From positions 1 through 58,531 of the forward strand of contig URUU01000007.1 in assembly GCA_900551235.1 (NCBI GenBank): 58,531 bases of DNA, read 5' to 3'. Positions 41,269 to 50,614 of the stretch are shown here, one piece after another. A model generated the notes under the pieces. That model was not told where the DNA came from and made no database searches. It saw only the letters and a program-made list of their open reading frames with translations. How positions within the stretch are numbered: the stretch's first letter is position 1; each line of letters opens with the position of its first letter. The stretch comes from an uncultured Lachnospiraceae bacterium. GTDB taxonomy: Bacteria; Bacillota; Clostridia; Lachnospirales; Lachnospiraceae. A program made the translations under genes and the position numbers.

Positions 41269-42537
41269 ATGACAGAAGAGACAAGGGAAATTACACCTGG
41301 AAACAGGATCATAGAATTGTGCGAAGAAAATCAGATTTCACAGAGGGAGCTGGCAAGAAGAATCGGTATTACTCCTTCGCAGATCAGCCGGATCATCAAG
41401 GGTGAGACACGGACGATCAACAGTGATATCCTGATGGCAGTGGCAAGGGAATTTGAAGTATCTACGGATTACATACTGGGTGTGGAGAACAGGAAGCGGG
41501 AGATTTCCGGAGAGGATACCAAAGGCGGAAAGGAATCGAAATTTTATACACCGATGTTGCTGATGAGTTCTTCTTTTCCGATTGGAGGCTGCATAGACTT
41601 TATAGAAGCCCTTCAGGATAAAGATGAAAAGAAGATGGCATATGCGGAGTATTATTATTTCAGCGGGCAGCATGAAAAGGCAGTAGCTTATACAGAATGT
41701 TATCTGGATTGTGAAAATGTGATGCTGAAAATGTCTGCCTGCCTGATCTATACTTTTGCAAATCTGTCCCTCAATCATATCAATTCCGCAAGGATGGGAC
41801 TGGATCGTCTGAGAGAGCATCTGGCGAAAGTGATGGATGAACAGGCAGACATAAGAACAAGAGCCTTTGGTGTATTTGTGGCATCAGCGGCACATACTCT
41901 TTTACATCTGCCGATGGGAGATATTCCCCCGCTGTCTGACTACATCGGGGAATTTAAAAAGGGGAAGCAGCTCTGGGATGCCTATGTACTGGCACACAGA
42001 GCTTATCTGAATAAAGAATACGAGCGTTCCCTTGGCATCGTGGAGGCTTGTCTGATGACTACAAAAGAGATCTATCCGATCTCCATGATCTATCTGAATC
42101 TGGTGGCGGCGATAGATGCCATGAATCTGATGCAGATCGAACAGGCGAAGCGCTATTTTATGAAAGCCTGGGAGATCGCAAAGCCGGATAATCTTATTGA
42201 AGGAATCGGTGAGCATCACGGACTTTTGCAGGGACTGATCGAGACCTGCCTGAAGCGGGATTATCCGGAAGATTACCAGAAAATCATAGCCATCACTTAC
42301 AAATTCAGTTTTGGCTGGCGCAGGATACACAATCCGGACAGCAAGGGAGATGTGGCAGACAATCTGACAACGACAGAGTTTACGATCGCCATGCTTGCCA
42401 ACCGCGGCTGGAGCAATCAGGAAATCGCAGACTATCTGCAGATTACGCATCGGACAGTCAAACAGCATATGACCTGTATTTTTAATAAATTGAATATCTC
42501 TAACAGGAAACAGTTGAAAGATTATATGCTTCGATGA
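41269..42537 (+). CDS. Regulator with N-terminal Xre HTH, helical-repeat middle and C-terminal LuxR HTH
   Basis: The 422-residue protein has a Cro/C1-type HTH at about residues 9-65 (QISQRELARRIGITPSQISRI). A helical middle of about 250 residues with TPR-like pairs follows (YYYFSGQHEKAVAYTECYLD, AYLNKEYERSLGIVEACL). A LuxR-type HTH lies at about 365-420 (MLANRGWSNQEIADYLQITH, RTVKQHMTCIFNKLN). Two different DNA-binding domains in one chain, with a peptide-binding-like middle, are unusual. The gene lies directly upstream of the giant exported-protein operon in the same direction and could control it. ATG 41269 is chosen because the HTH begins soon after. Upstream in-frame residues overlap the promoter. 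Confidence 0.82.
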   Translation: MTEETREITPGNRIIELCEENQISQRELARRIGITPSQISRIIKGETRTINSDILMAVAREFEVSTDYILGVENRKREISGEDTKGGKESKFYTPMLLMSSSFPIGGCIDFIEALQDKDEKKMAYAEYYYFSGQHEKAVAYTECYLDCENVMLKMSACLIYTFANLSLNHINSARMGLDRLREHLAKVMDEQADIRTRAFGVFVASAAHTLLHLPMGDIPPLSDYIGEFKKGKQLWDAYVLAHRAYLNKEYERSLGIVEACLMTTKEIYPISMIYLNLVAAIDAMNLMQIEQAKRYFMKAWEIAKPDNLIEGIGEHHGLLQGLIETCLKRDYPEDYQKIIAITYKFSFGWRRIHNPDSKGDVADNLTTTEFTIAMLANRGWSNQEIADYLQITHRTVKQHMTCIFNKLNISNRKQLKDYMLR

Positions 42538-42547
42538 TTGAAGCGGA

Positions 42548-42585
42548 AAAACGGACATTTTGACAGGAAATGTCCGTTTTTTTTT
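42548..42585 (+). terminator. Rho-independent terminator
   Basis: AAACGGACATTT pairs with AAATGTCCGTTT around a short loop, and nine T follow. Confidence 0.9.
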
Positions 42586-42689
42586 ACAAATGGACGATGT
42601 GTATAAAAGAGAATTGAGATAAAATGAAGACAGGAGTGTATCTTTGCGATGCAGGAGAAAGATTTGTAAAAAAGAAGGAGGCGTGGTCT

Positions 42690-45600
42690 ATGGAGAGAGA
42701 AAAGGCAAAACTTTCAAAGCGAATGAAAAAAGTGATCAGTACCGTGCTGGTGACGGCACTGACGCTTGGCAGTATTCCGGCGGGAACATTTCTTGGCGAA
42801 GCACTGGATGTTCACGCGGAAGCAGACTACAGTCCACAGAAGCTGGGTGTAGGTGTAATGTGCAATGACCTTACAAGTGGGGGCAATGCGGATAAGATAT
42901 ATAAGGCATTGGTAAGGACAAATTCAAAATCAGAAGACAGCAGCAACGGCAGTATTTACAACAATATCGGCATGCTGGGGTACAAATACAGTGCGTCAAG
43001 AGCCGGATCTGGAATTGCATACTGCGCAAATCTGCAGAAAAAATATCCGGTGCTTTACAAGCTGGGCAATCAGAAGCAGATCCAGCAGGGAGTCATGGCG
43101 TACATCACAAATGACAGACATACGAATATAAAACATGTAAAAAAGAGAACCCAGTATGGAAAAATCATCCTCGGTTATCCGACCAGTGAAAAAAATGATC
43201 TTTTCTGGGTAAGCCAGAAATATCATACAGAGGAACATAACAGTGATGGAAGCTGGACAGTTGGTGATACGGATAAATGGGCAACCTTAAATCCACGGAA
43301 AGGCTACAACCAGCAACTGGCAGTCTATATGACAACCGTAAAAGGCTGCGGAAGCTGTGGAAGCGCCAAGATTGAAAATGTGTCGCTTGCATTTAAAGAC
43401 AGTACTTCACCGAAAATAGACAGCATCCGCATTACCGGAGCAAAAGATTCGGATGAAGAAAGGACATATTTCAAGGCAGGCGAGACGCTCTATGTCAGAA
43501 TGCGTTTCAGTGAATACGTGCGTCTGGCGGATAATAGCAAGGGCAGCGCACAGTCTAAAAACATCAAACTGGCACTGTCACTTTCCAAAGCAAATACAGC
43601 GGATGTAACACAGATCAAGGCAGATCTGGTCAGCCTGAAAGATGATGTGGCAGTTTTTTCCTATAAAATACCGGCAACGGTTGATGTAGCCGGAAAAAAA
43701 GAAAATATGGATTTTACGGTATCCGGTCTGGCGGATATCAGTGCACAGGGCAGCCTGATCGTAGAATCTGGAAAATCTGGATTTAACCGGGCTTTTGTGG
43801 ATGGAGGCGGAAGTACACTTTCTGATGGAAGCGCTACTATGAAGAAGCTGAAAAGTGCGGTTGGAAACACAGAATATCAGAAACTGAAAAAAACGACAAG
43901 TGCCATCACTGACCTTTCCGGTAATCCGCTGGATATTGGCAGCTTCCGGGTGAATGGCAAGACGCAGGGAACAAAGGTCACAGCCAGTGTGCTGGATGCG
44001 GTGAATCCGATCATTGCAAACGTTGCACTTGGGGTAAGCGGGCAGAAAAATACAACCCAGAATCCAGATGAAAAATATTATATCAAGGCAGGAAGCCAAC
44101 TGAATGTATCGATCGATATCAGCGAGAAACTGAAAAATATTTCCAATGCGGAACTTGAGAAGATACAGGCAGTCCTGAACATCAAGGATAACAATGGCAG
44201 CAATGTAACCACAAAAGCAAAAAAGGGTTCCAGAAAATATAACAAGAAAACAGGTCGTACTACGATTGGTTTTGAGCCGGTGACGATCACATCCGATATG
44301 AAAATGGAAGTGCCGGCAGGTACACCGGACGGAAAATCTTTTTATAAGATTACAGTTAAAAGACTGAACAATGCATCAGTGCTCAGAGATTTTTCGGATA
44401 ATATAGTTTCTGTGGCAGATGATCTGCGCACAGAGACAAAGAATAATTTTTATCTTGACAATGAAGCACCGGTCATCAAGATCGACGGCAATGTAATTGA
44501 CGAAACGGCAAGTTACGAGATGGCGCCGATCAAGACAGAGAATGTAAAAAGCGAAGTTTATCAGGTTGTTTACAGCGTGGAAGATCTGGATACGGTAAGT
44601 AAACACAGCATGAAGCCGTTTGCATCCACAGTTCTGAATGCCGGCGGTTCACTGAGTGTGGATCTGCAGGGAAGTGATGCTGCAACCAATGCGTTCCTGT
44701 ATAAGATATCAGAAAGCCCGATCACAGAATACAACAGCGGTTATAAAGCCGGACAATCAAAGGCTGAGATTCCATATAAACTGCTTAAGAACGACAGTAA
44801 AATTTATCTGGCACTGAAATTCAATGACAGCACAGATTATTCTGCCTTAACTTCCGGTATCAAGGTAAAAATCACGGCACACGATATCAACGGCAACACC
44901 GGAACAGCAACGGCAAACTATAATTACACACCGCGGGATAAGATTGCGCCGACAATCGCCTATGAGACTATGAAGCTGAAAGAAAATACCGACAGCAGTG
45001 CATACGAAGAAGTGACTGTACGCATCACAGATATCGGTGGTATCGACACGGCAAACATCTGTTACGAATGGGTGAAAGACGGAGAAACGGTTCCGGATGA
45101 ATTCAGGAAGCCGGCAGACAGCAGTCTGATAAAAGTGATAAAAAGAGTAAATGGAAAAGTAACGGAATGTCTGGCAACGATACGTACGGAAAATGTAGCG
45201 GCAGGAAGCACCTATCAGGCAGGACTTTATGTATCGGCAAGTGATATCTCAGGAAATGCGGTGAAGAGCGGAAAACTGGCAGATGTTTCGATCGATATGA
45301 ATCTTCCGACCGCAGAAATTGCCGTTCCAGGAGATGGAATCAATAAAAAATCATCTCTGATCGTCAGCGGACCATATACGACATCGCAGAGTGATGTGGG
45401 GATGTTTGTGGCAGTACAGGACCCGATGGAAGCAAATAAATATTTTGTAAGAAGCGTGTCAGGTAATTCTTCGGATATTGCGGCTGATGGAGAAGAATAT
45501 CTGGATGCAGAAAAATTGCCGTTTTCTTCCTCTTATGACAGAAACGAACTTTCCAGATGGTCTTATGCAACAATCAGCGTATCCGGAAGCAGTTATACCA

Positions 45601-48600
45601 TAGATACCATCAATGCACTGGATGCTTCCGGAATGGAAGTACAAAGAGACCGTTTCCTGGCGATCGCAGGTGACTGCTACTATGGAACTTTGTCTGTCAT
45701 GATGGGAACCGGACTGTTAAGTGCGTTTACCACAAAGGGAAGCAAACAGACCTTTGATGCAACAAAAGGTATGGTTGCAGACAAAACTTTCGTCATGACA
45801 CCTGATGTTTATGGATTTTCAGATAAAAAAGATGTTACAGCAGGGGAGTATGCTCTGGATACAACACCGGCAAATGTGATCACAATTACGGCAGGTACGA
45901 AAAAAGGTTACGGGCAGCAGGTATACCGCGATCAGATCGGCAGCGATTACAATCCGGAAAAAGACGGGGCAGAATATCTGTCCAGTCTGGCGGGAGCTGC
46001 TTTTAACATCAACCTGTCAAACCAGAGAACCAATACGTTTGTGACAAAAGACATTGATTATGAGTCAGAAAATACTTATGTTGTACTGAAAAAAGCAGAT
46101 ACCGGCGAAGAAGTATACCGCTGGGATCTGATAAGCGGAAAGACAACGCAGACTGTGGAGATTCCGGAAGAACTGACACTGGAAGATGGTCAGTACAAAC
46201 TGGAGGTGTCCATCAGCAATCGTCAGGGTGATTCAGAAAATCCGGTTGTGACACGTGTTGATTACGATGATATCTGGCTTTTCAATTATGAACAGGATAG
46301 GCCGGAAACGTTTGGTATCTCCAAAGTGACTACAAATATTCAGTTTAAAATATCCGATCCTTATGCATCGGCAAGACGTGCACCGTACTATGGATTTGAA
46401 ACCATCGGTGATTATGAGTTCCGGCGCACGATAGAAAAGGACTATATGCAGGATCTCTCAACGGATGCAGACCGCGGCGCATATCAGAATGATAAAATTT
46501 ATCTTGGAAACTGCAAAACGTATGTATCGGCAGACATGGAGACAATCACGTATGACCGCACGATCCGGTTCTTTGTGGATGGTATGAAGGAAAGTGACAA
46601 AAACAATTACTGGATCAAGATCTGGAGCGGAGATAACGAAGATTCCGTAAAATGGTTCCCGCTGGAGAATTTTGATACAGAAAAGAACGTGATGGTCTTT
46701 GATGTAAAACCGGTAGATATAGAAGCAGAATATAAGAGCTCAGATCTGGATGATTTTTACAGCAAAGTTGCACTGAACAAGTTCCAGCCTCTGATCCCGC
46801 TTCTTGCAGGAAGCAACAGTATTTCCTACCGGATCATGAATGTGGGCGGTGTGAAGTCGGATATTCATACCACGGAGATTTATTATGAGACCGCAGCACC
46901 GGAATTTAAAATGGAAGTAGAAAATGACGGTGCGGCAAAGCGGAATATGACTGCACAGGTGACGGCACTTGCCAGCACGCTGGTGACAGAAGATCCGCAG
47001 ATGTATGAATCTGCATTTGCCGGAGAGGAAGAACAGGCACAGCCTGTATCAGACAGAAGTTTTACCTATGAAGAAAACGGACGCCATCTCTTTTATGTGA
47101 TTGATGGATATGGAAACTTAAGCTACCAGCAGTTCTATATCGACCATATTGACCGGAATGTACCAACCGCAAAATTTACTTCTCTGGAAACGGCAAAAGA
47201 GGAAAGATATCCGGATCTGGATTCGGATGAAGAAGCGGCTTCTTATGTCACACCTCCAAGTTTTGAGATTAACGTGACGGATAACTGGGATTTAAGAAAA
47301 GCCAATATTCAGCTTCGCATCGATGAAAATGATACACTTCAGGTCAGCAGCGAAGCAGGGGATCACTGGGGCAGTGATGACTACAGTATGGCTTCCGAAG
47401 ATCTGGAAAGAGACCAGGACCAGAATTTAAGCCATGTATTTTATGAATATCAGAATCATGAGGATGGCTCTTACAGTTTGAAGATCCAGGGTAATTTTAA
47501 GGCGGATATTGACCACAGCAAAGAAGAAGGCGCTCATATCCCACACAAGATCGAACTGAAAGTTTCCGATGAAGTCGGAAATGAAACACAGCTCCTTTCC
47601 TCAGAACAGACAGGGACAGAGGAAGGATTTTACGGCATCAATGAATTTCCGCAGAAAATAACGGTGGAAGAATATCCGGAAGCACAGCAGGCGAGCCTGA
47701 ATATGGGAACAAGAGCCCATATCCGGAAAATCAACGGCATCGAAGTTCCGGAGGTCATGTATACGTATAAGTATTTTACAGACCGTTTTACCCTGTCAGA
47801 AGCAGAACACATGGTGAAGCAGTTTGATGTACCGATAGACAATGCAAACTCGATCGTCAAAGATTATTTTGGCATTACCAAGGATGGTACGTATGAGATT
47901 GAGTATGATGATATCTGGGGTTATCCGTATACCGAAACGTTTACACTGAAAAATTTCTTCGGAGATTATTCCGCACAGACGCAGTACAGTACGACTGCAA
48001 AGACAACAGAGGATGTTGTGGCAACGATCGAAGGTGTCAGTGAAAACGCAGTAATATCCTTAAAAGAACCTGATAAAACAAGCGAAAATTATACCGTAAG
48101 CTGGAATAAGAAAAAAACAAAAGCAACGGTTGTATTCCACCAGAATGATACCGTTTTGTTTGAACTGACAATTCCAGGTGCGGCGGAACAGAAAACGGTA
48201 GAATACAAAGTCAGCGTGGAAAACATCGATAAAGAGGCACCAAAAGCAGAGGATATCAAGGTTTACTGGAATCTGAAAGAAAAAGGTGATATGCAGGAGG
48301 GAAATGTGCTGGATATCAGTACACTGACTGATGCCACGACCACGCAGGAGATTGAAGTGTGGATCGCCTCCGGCCTGGAAGATCTGTACGCAGTAAATGG
48401 AAAAGAACTGCGTCATACCTTTGCATATTCGGAAGATATGGAACGAAGCTACACTTTTGAATACAGTGACGAAGTGGGAAATGAAGGAACACCGATCACC
48501 GTGACGCTTCCGGATGAACTGGTCATGAAACCTTATGAAGAACCGGTGGAGGAAGAAGGCGTATTTCCTGCAGATACGGAAGCACCGGCGGTAGCGGCAG

Positions 48601-50600
48601 ATGTCTATGCGATCTACGATGGCATGGCAAATTACTACGGAGCATGGATGCCGGGCGAAGATGCATTCTCCGATATCGAAAATCAGATCGGCGGCAGCGG
48701 AGGTTACCGGATCGTCTATACTCTGACGGATGTTGGCAAAACGAAACTGATCGTGCGGAACGGTTTACATGCCGACACCGGAAACCTGACGTATGACAGT
48801 GCTTCCGATGAGATTGACGGCGTGAAACTGGATCCGGTCAGCAAGGCACTTCTGATCACAAAACCGGCACAGTTGACGGTGATCGCCATTGACCAGGCAG
48901 GCAACTTTACGGCACATGATCTGGAAGTTGCGGCAATCGATGAGGAAGGACCGACCGTGACCGTACAGAAGGTTGGTCTGAGCTTTACCAGAATGCGTCT
49001 GAAGTTCTACACGGATGACAATTCAGACCGGAACAACGCAAAAGGAACGATTGTCCCGGTAACGGCAGGCCTGCAGAAAGGACTGGATGAGCAGGGCTAC
49101 TATTACTACATGGATGTGGAAAATAACGGAACCTACCGTGTGATCTTCAAAGACCGCACCGGAAACCGTAAGACACAGGAGATCCAGGTGACGGAGATCG
49201 ACAAAGATGCACCGAAGATCAGCATATCTTCCTGGAGTCCATGTTATGTAAACGAAGGCAAAGCTTATGAAAAGCTGGCACCGACCACACCGACGAACCA
49301 GTCAGTCGTTCTGAGCCTGGATTTCAACAAGACTACATCAGAACTGAAAGTATACTATAAACAGAATGATAACTGGGTAGAAGATCCGGGAACCTTCTCG
49401 AAAACCAACATCGAACTTGGCGGCAGAAAAGGAACGGTAGAATTTTTCGAAGCCGTACCGGGAATTGTTAAAATCACAGCAACTGCACCAAACGGTGTGA
49501 CAAATGAACTGACAGATATCAATCTGGTAAAGATCATTGATAAAGAAGCACCGCAGGTTACAGTGACGCAGACCATGGAAAACAACCAGGCAAAAGTGGT
49601 ATTCCGGGCAAATGAAACCGTCTTTGTAAATGGCTGCGGACTGAGCAGACAGTATGGCGGCGGCAATGACATTCCGGTGAAGATCACAGCCAACGGAACT
49701 TATACCGTTACCTTTGCGGATGTGGCAGGAAATGTTACGGAAAAACCGTTCGCGGTAGATACGATCGACGATATACCGCCGGTTGTCTATGCGGCAGGTA
49801 TTCCGGAAACGTATGTACAATCCAAAGACTGCAATGTAAAAGTAACATTATCAGAAGCAGGAACGATCACATTTGGCGGCAAGGATTACAAAGTAAAAGA
49901 ACCACAGGACAAAAACCAGGATGGACAGTTCACAGGAGATGAACTGGACTGGATCAGACTGCCGATCGAGACAAATGGCAGCTATCAGGTAAAAGCAACG
50001 GATAAAGCCGGTCTTGTCTCTTACCGCGTGCTGGAGATCAGCAAACTCGATGATATTGCACCGAGCATTCAGTTTGATGAACCGACGGTCAACGCATTCC
50101 AGGGTATGACAGCAGCCGAACTGGAAGAAATGCTGCTGGATGGATCTACCTTCCGTCTCTGGGACAATGCAGATGAAAATCCAAAAGTCAGCCTGAAAAC
50201 TTCGCTGACAGACAGTGAGTTAAATGAACAGGGTATCCATGAAGTATACTATCTGCTATCTGACCATGTAGGCAATGAAAAGACGGTAAAACGTTATGTC
50301 AAGATGATAAGTTCTGCAAACCTGAAGATCACGGCAAACGGACAGATGATGCTTCCGTGTGACACCACGATCCTGAAAGCATCGGATGTAAAACTGAAGC
50401 TTGAGAAATCAAAACGAAACGGTGAATCGTTCAAGGTATATTATGAAAAGGGAATCCAGAAAGCAGGAGTTATGAAAAAAGCAAGTGTGACCAAAGACGG
50501 CAGACTGACCGGTCTCGAAGCCGGATTCTATACCCTGTACGTAGTAACACAGAACAAAGAAACTTATTTGACCTATCTTTATATTGATACCGAACAGTAA
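42690..50600 (+). CDS. Giant exported multi-domain (Ig-like) protein 1
   Basis: The 2636-residue protein has a signal peptide (ISTVLVTALTLGSIPAGTFLGEALDVHAEA) and an N-terminal region with CGSCGS. A long chain of beta-sandwich-like domains follows, with boundaries marked by a recurring Asp-Lys/Asp-x-x-Pro motif (IDKEAP, IDKDAP, IDEEGP, IDDIPP, LDDIAP, DKIAP), seen about eleven times. Such chains occur in bacterial surface adhesins with Ig/FN3-type domains. One domain near the end has a canonical EF-hand-like loop (DKNQDGQFTGDE, residues 2407-2418), a likely calcium site. There is no LPXTG, membrane helix or S-layer motif at the C-terminus. ATG 42690 has AAGGAGG 9 bases ahead, and an upstream in-frame ATG is rejected. 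The next gene starts 14 bases after the stop, so they form an operon. Confidence 0.82.
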   Translation: MEREKAKLSKRMKKVISTVLVTALTLGSIPAGTFLGEALDVHAEADYSPQKLGVGVMCNDLTSGGNADKIYKALVRTNSKSEDSSNGSIYNNIGMLGYKYSASRAGSGIAYCANLQKKYPVLYKLGNQKQIQQGVMAYITNDRHTNIKHVKKRTQYGKIILGYPTSEKNDLFWVSQKYHTEEHNSDGSWTVGDTDKWATLNPRKGYNQQLAVYMTTVKGCGSCGSAKIENVSLAFKDSTSPKIDSIRITGAKDSDEERTYFKAGETLYVRMRFSEYVRLADNSKGSAQSKNIKLALSLSKANTADVTQIKADLVSLKDDVAVFSYKIPATVDVAGKKENMDFTVSGLADISAQGSLIVESGKSGFNRAFVDGGGSTLSDGSATMKKLKSAVGNTEYQKLKKTTSAITDLSGNPLDIGSFRVNGKTQGTKVTASVLDAVNPIIANVALGVSGQKNTTQNPDEKYYIKAGSQLNVSIDISEKLKNISNAELEKIQAVLNIKDNNGSNVTTKAKKGSRKYNKKTGRTTIGFEPVTITSDMKMEVPAGTPDGKSFYKITVKRLNNASVLRDFSDNIVSVADDLRTETKNNFYLDNEAPVIKIDGNVIDETASYEMAPIKTENVKSEVYQVVYSVEDLDTVSKHSMKPFASTVLNAGGSLSVDLQGSDAATNAFLYKISESPITEYNSGYKAGQSKAEIPYKLLKNDSKIYLALKFNDSTDYSALTSGIKVKITAHDINGNTGTATANYNYTPRDKIAPTIAYETMKLKENTDSSAYEEVTVRITDIGGIDTANICYEWVKDGETVPDEFRKPADSSLIKVIKRVNGKVTECLATIRTENVAAGSTYQAGLYVSASDISGNAVKSGKLADVSIDMNLPTAEIAVPGDGINKKSSLIVSGPYTTSQSDVGMFVAVQDPMEANKYFVRSVSGNSSDIAADGEEYLDAEKLPFSSSYDRNELSRWSYATISVSGSSYTIDTINALDASGMEVQRDRFLAIAGDCYYGTLSVMMGTGLLSAFTTKGSKQTFDATKGMVADKTFVMTPDVYGFSDKKDVTAGEYALDTTPANVITITAGTKKGYGQQVYRDQIGSDYNPEKDGAEYLSSLAGAAFNINLSNQRTNTFVTKDIDYESENTYVVLKKADTGEEVYRWDLISGKTTQTVEIPEELTLEDGQYKLEVSISNRQGDSENPVVTRVDYDDIWLFNYEQDRPETFGISKVTTNIQFKISDPYASARRAPYYGFETIGDYEFRRTIEKDYMQDLSTDADRGAYQNDKIYLGNCKTYVSADMETITYDRTIRFFVDGMKESDKNNYWIKIWSGDNEDSVKWFPLENFDTEKNVMVFDVKPVDIEAEYKSSDLDDFYSKVALNKFQPLIPLLAGSNSISYRIMNVGGVKSDIHTTEIYYETAAPEFKMEVENDGAAKRNMTAQVTALASTLVTEDPQMYESAFAGEEEQAQPVSDRSFTYEENGRHLFYVIDGYGNLSYQQFYIDHIDRNVPTAKFTSLETAKEERYPDLDSDEEAASYVTPPSFEINVTDNWDLRKANIQLRIDENDTLQVSSEAGDHWGSDDYSMASEDLERDQDQNLSHVFYEYQNHEDGSYSLKIQGNFKADIDHSKEEGAHIPHKIELKVSDEVGNETQLLSSEQTGTEEGFYGINEFPQKITVEEYPEAQQASLNMGTRAHIRKINGIEVPEVMYTYKYFTDRFTLSEAEHMVKQFDVPIDNANSIVKDYFGITKDGTYEIEYDDIWGYPYTETFTLKNFFGDYSAQTQYSTTAKTTEDVVATIEGVSENAVISLKEPDKTSENYTVSWNKKKTKATVVFHQNDTVLFELTIPGAAEQKTVEYKVSVENIDKEAPKAEDIKVYWNLKEKGDMQEGNVLDISTLTDATTTQEIEVWIASGLEDLYAVNGKELRHTFAYSEDMERSYTFEYSDEVGNEGTPITVTLPDELVMKPYEEPVEEEGVFPADTEAPAVAADVYAIYDGMANYYGAWMPGEDAFSDIENQIGGSGGYRIVYTLTDVGKTKLIVRNGLHADTGNLTYDSASDEIDGVKLDPVSKALLITKPAQLTVIAIDQAGNFTAHDLEVAAIDEEGPTVTVQKVGLSFTRMRLKFYTDDNSDRNNAKGTIVPVTAGLQKGLDEQGYYYYMDVENNGTYRVIFKDRTGNRKTQEIQVTEIDKDAPKISISSWSPCYVNEGKAYEKLAPTTPTNQSVVLSLDFNKTTSELKVYYKQNDNWVEDPGTFSKTNIELGGRKGTVEFFEAVPGIVKITATAPNGVTNELTDINLVKIIDKEAPQVTVTQTMENNQAKVVFRANETVFVNGCGLSRQYGGGNDIPVKITANGTYTVTFADVAGNVTEKPFAVDTIDDIPPVVYAAGIPETYVQSKDCNVKVTLSEAGTITFGGKDYKVKEPQDKNQDGQFTGDELDWIRLPIETNGSYQVKATDKAGLVSYRVLEISKLDDIAPSIQFDEPTVNAFQGMTAAELEEMLLDGSTFRLWDNADENPKVSLKTSLTDSELNEQGIHEVYYLLSDHVGNEKTVKRYVKMISSANLKITANGQMMLPCDTTILKASDVKLKLEKSKRNGESFKVYYEKGIQKAGVMKKASVTKDGRLTGLEAGFYTLYVVTQNKETYLTYLYIDTEQ

Positions 50601-50614
50601 AGGGGGGCAGGTAT

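Noticed and set aside
50400..50600. Cell-wall sorting signal at the end of giant protein 1
   Set aside because: There is no LPXTG-like motif, hydrophobic helix or positive tail. The protein ends in a short beta-rich segment.
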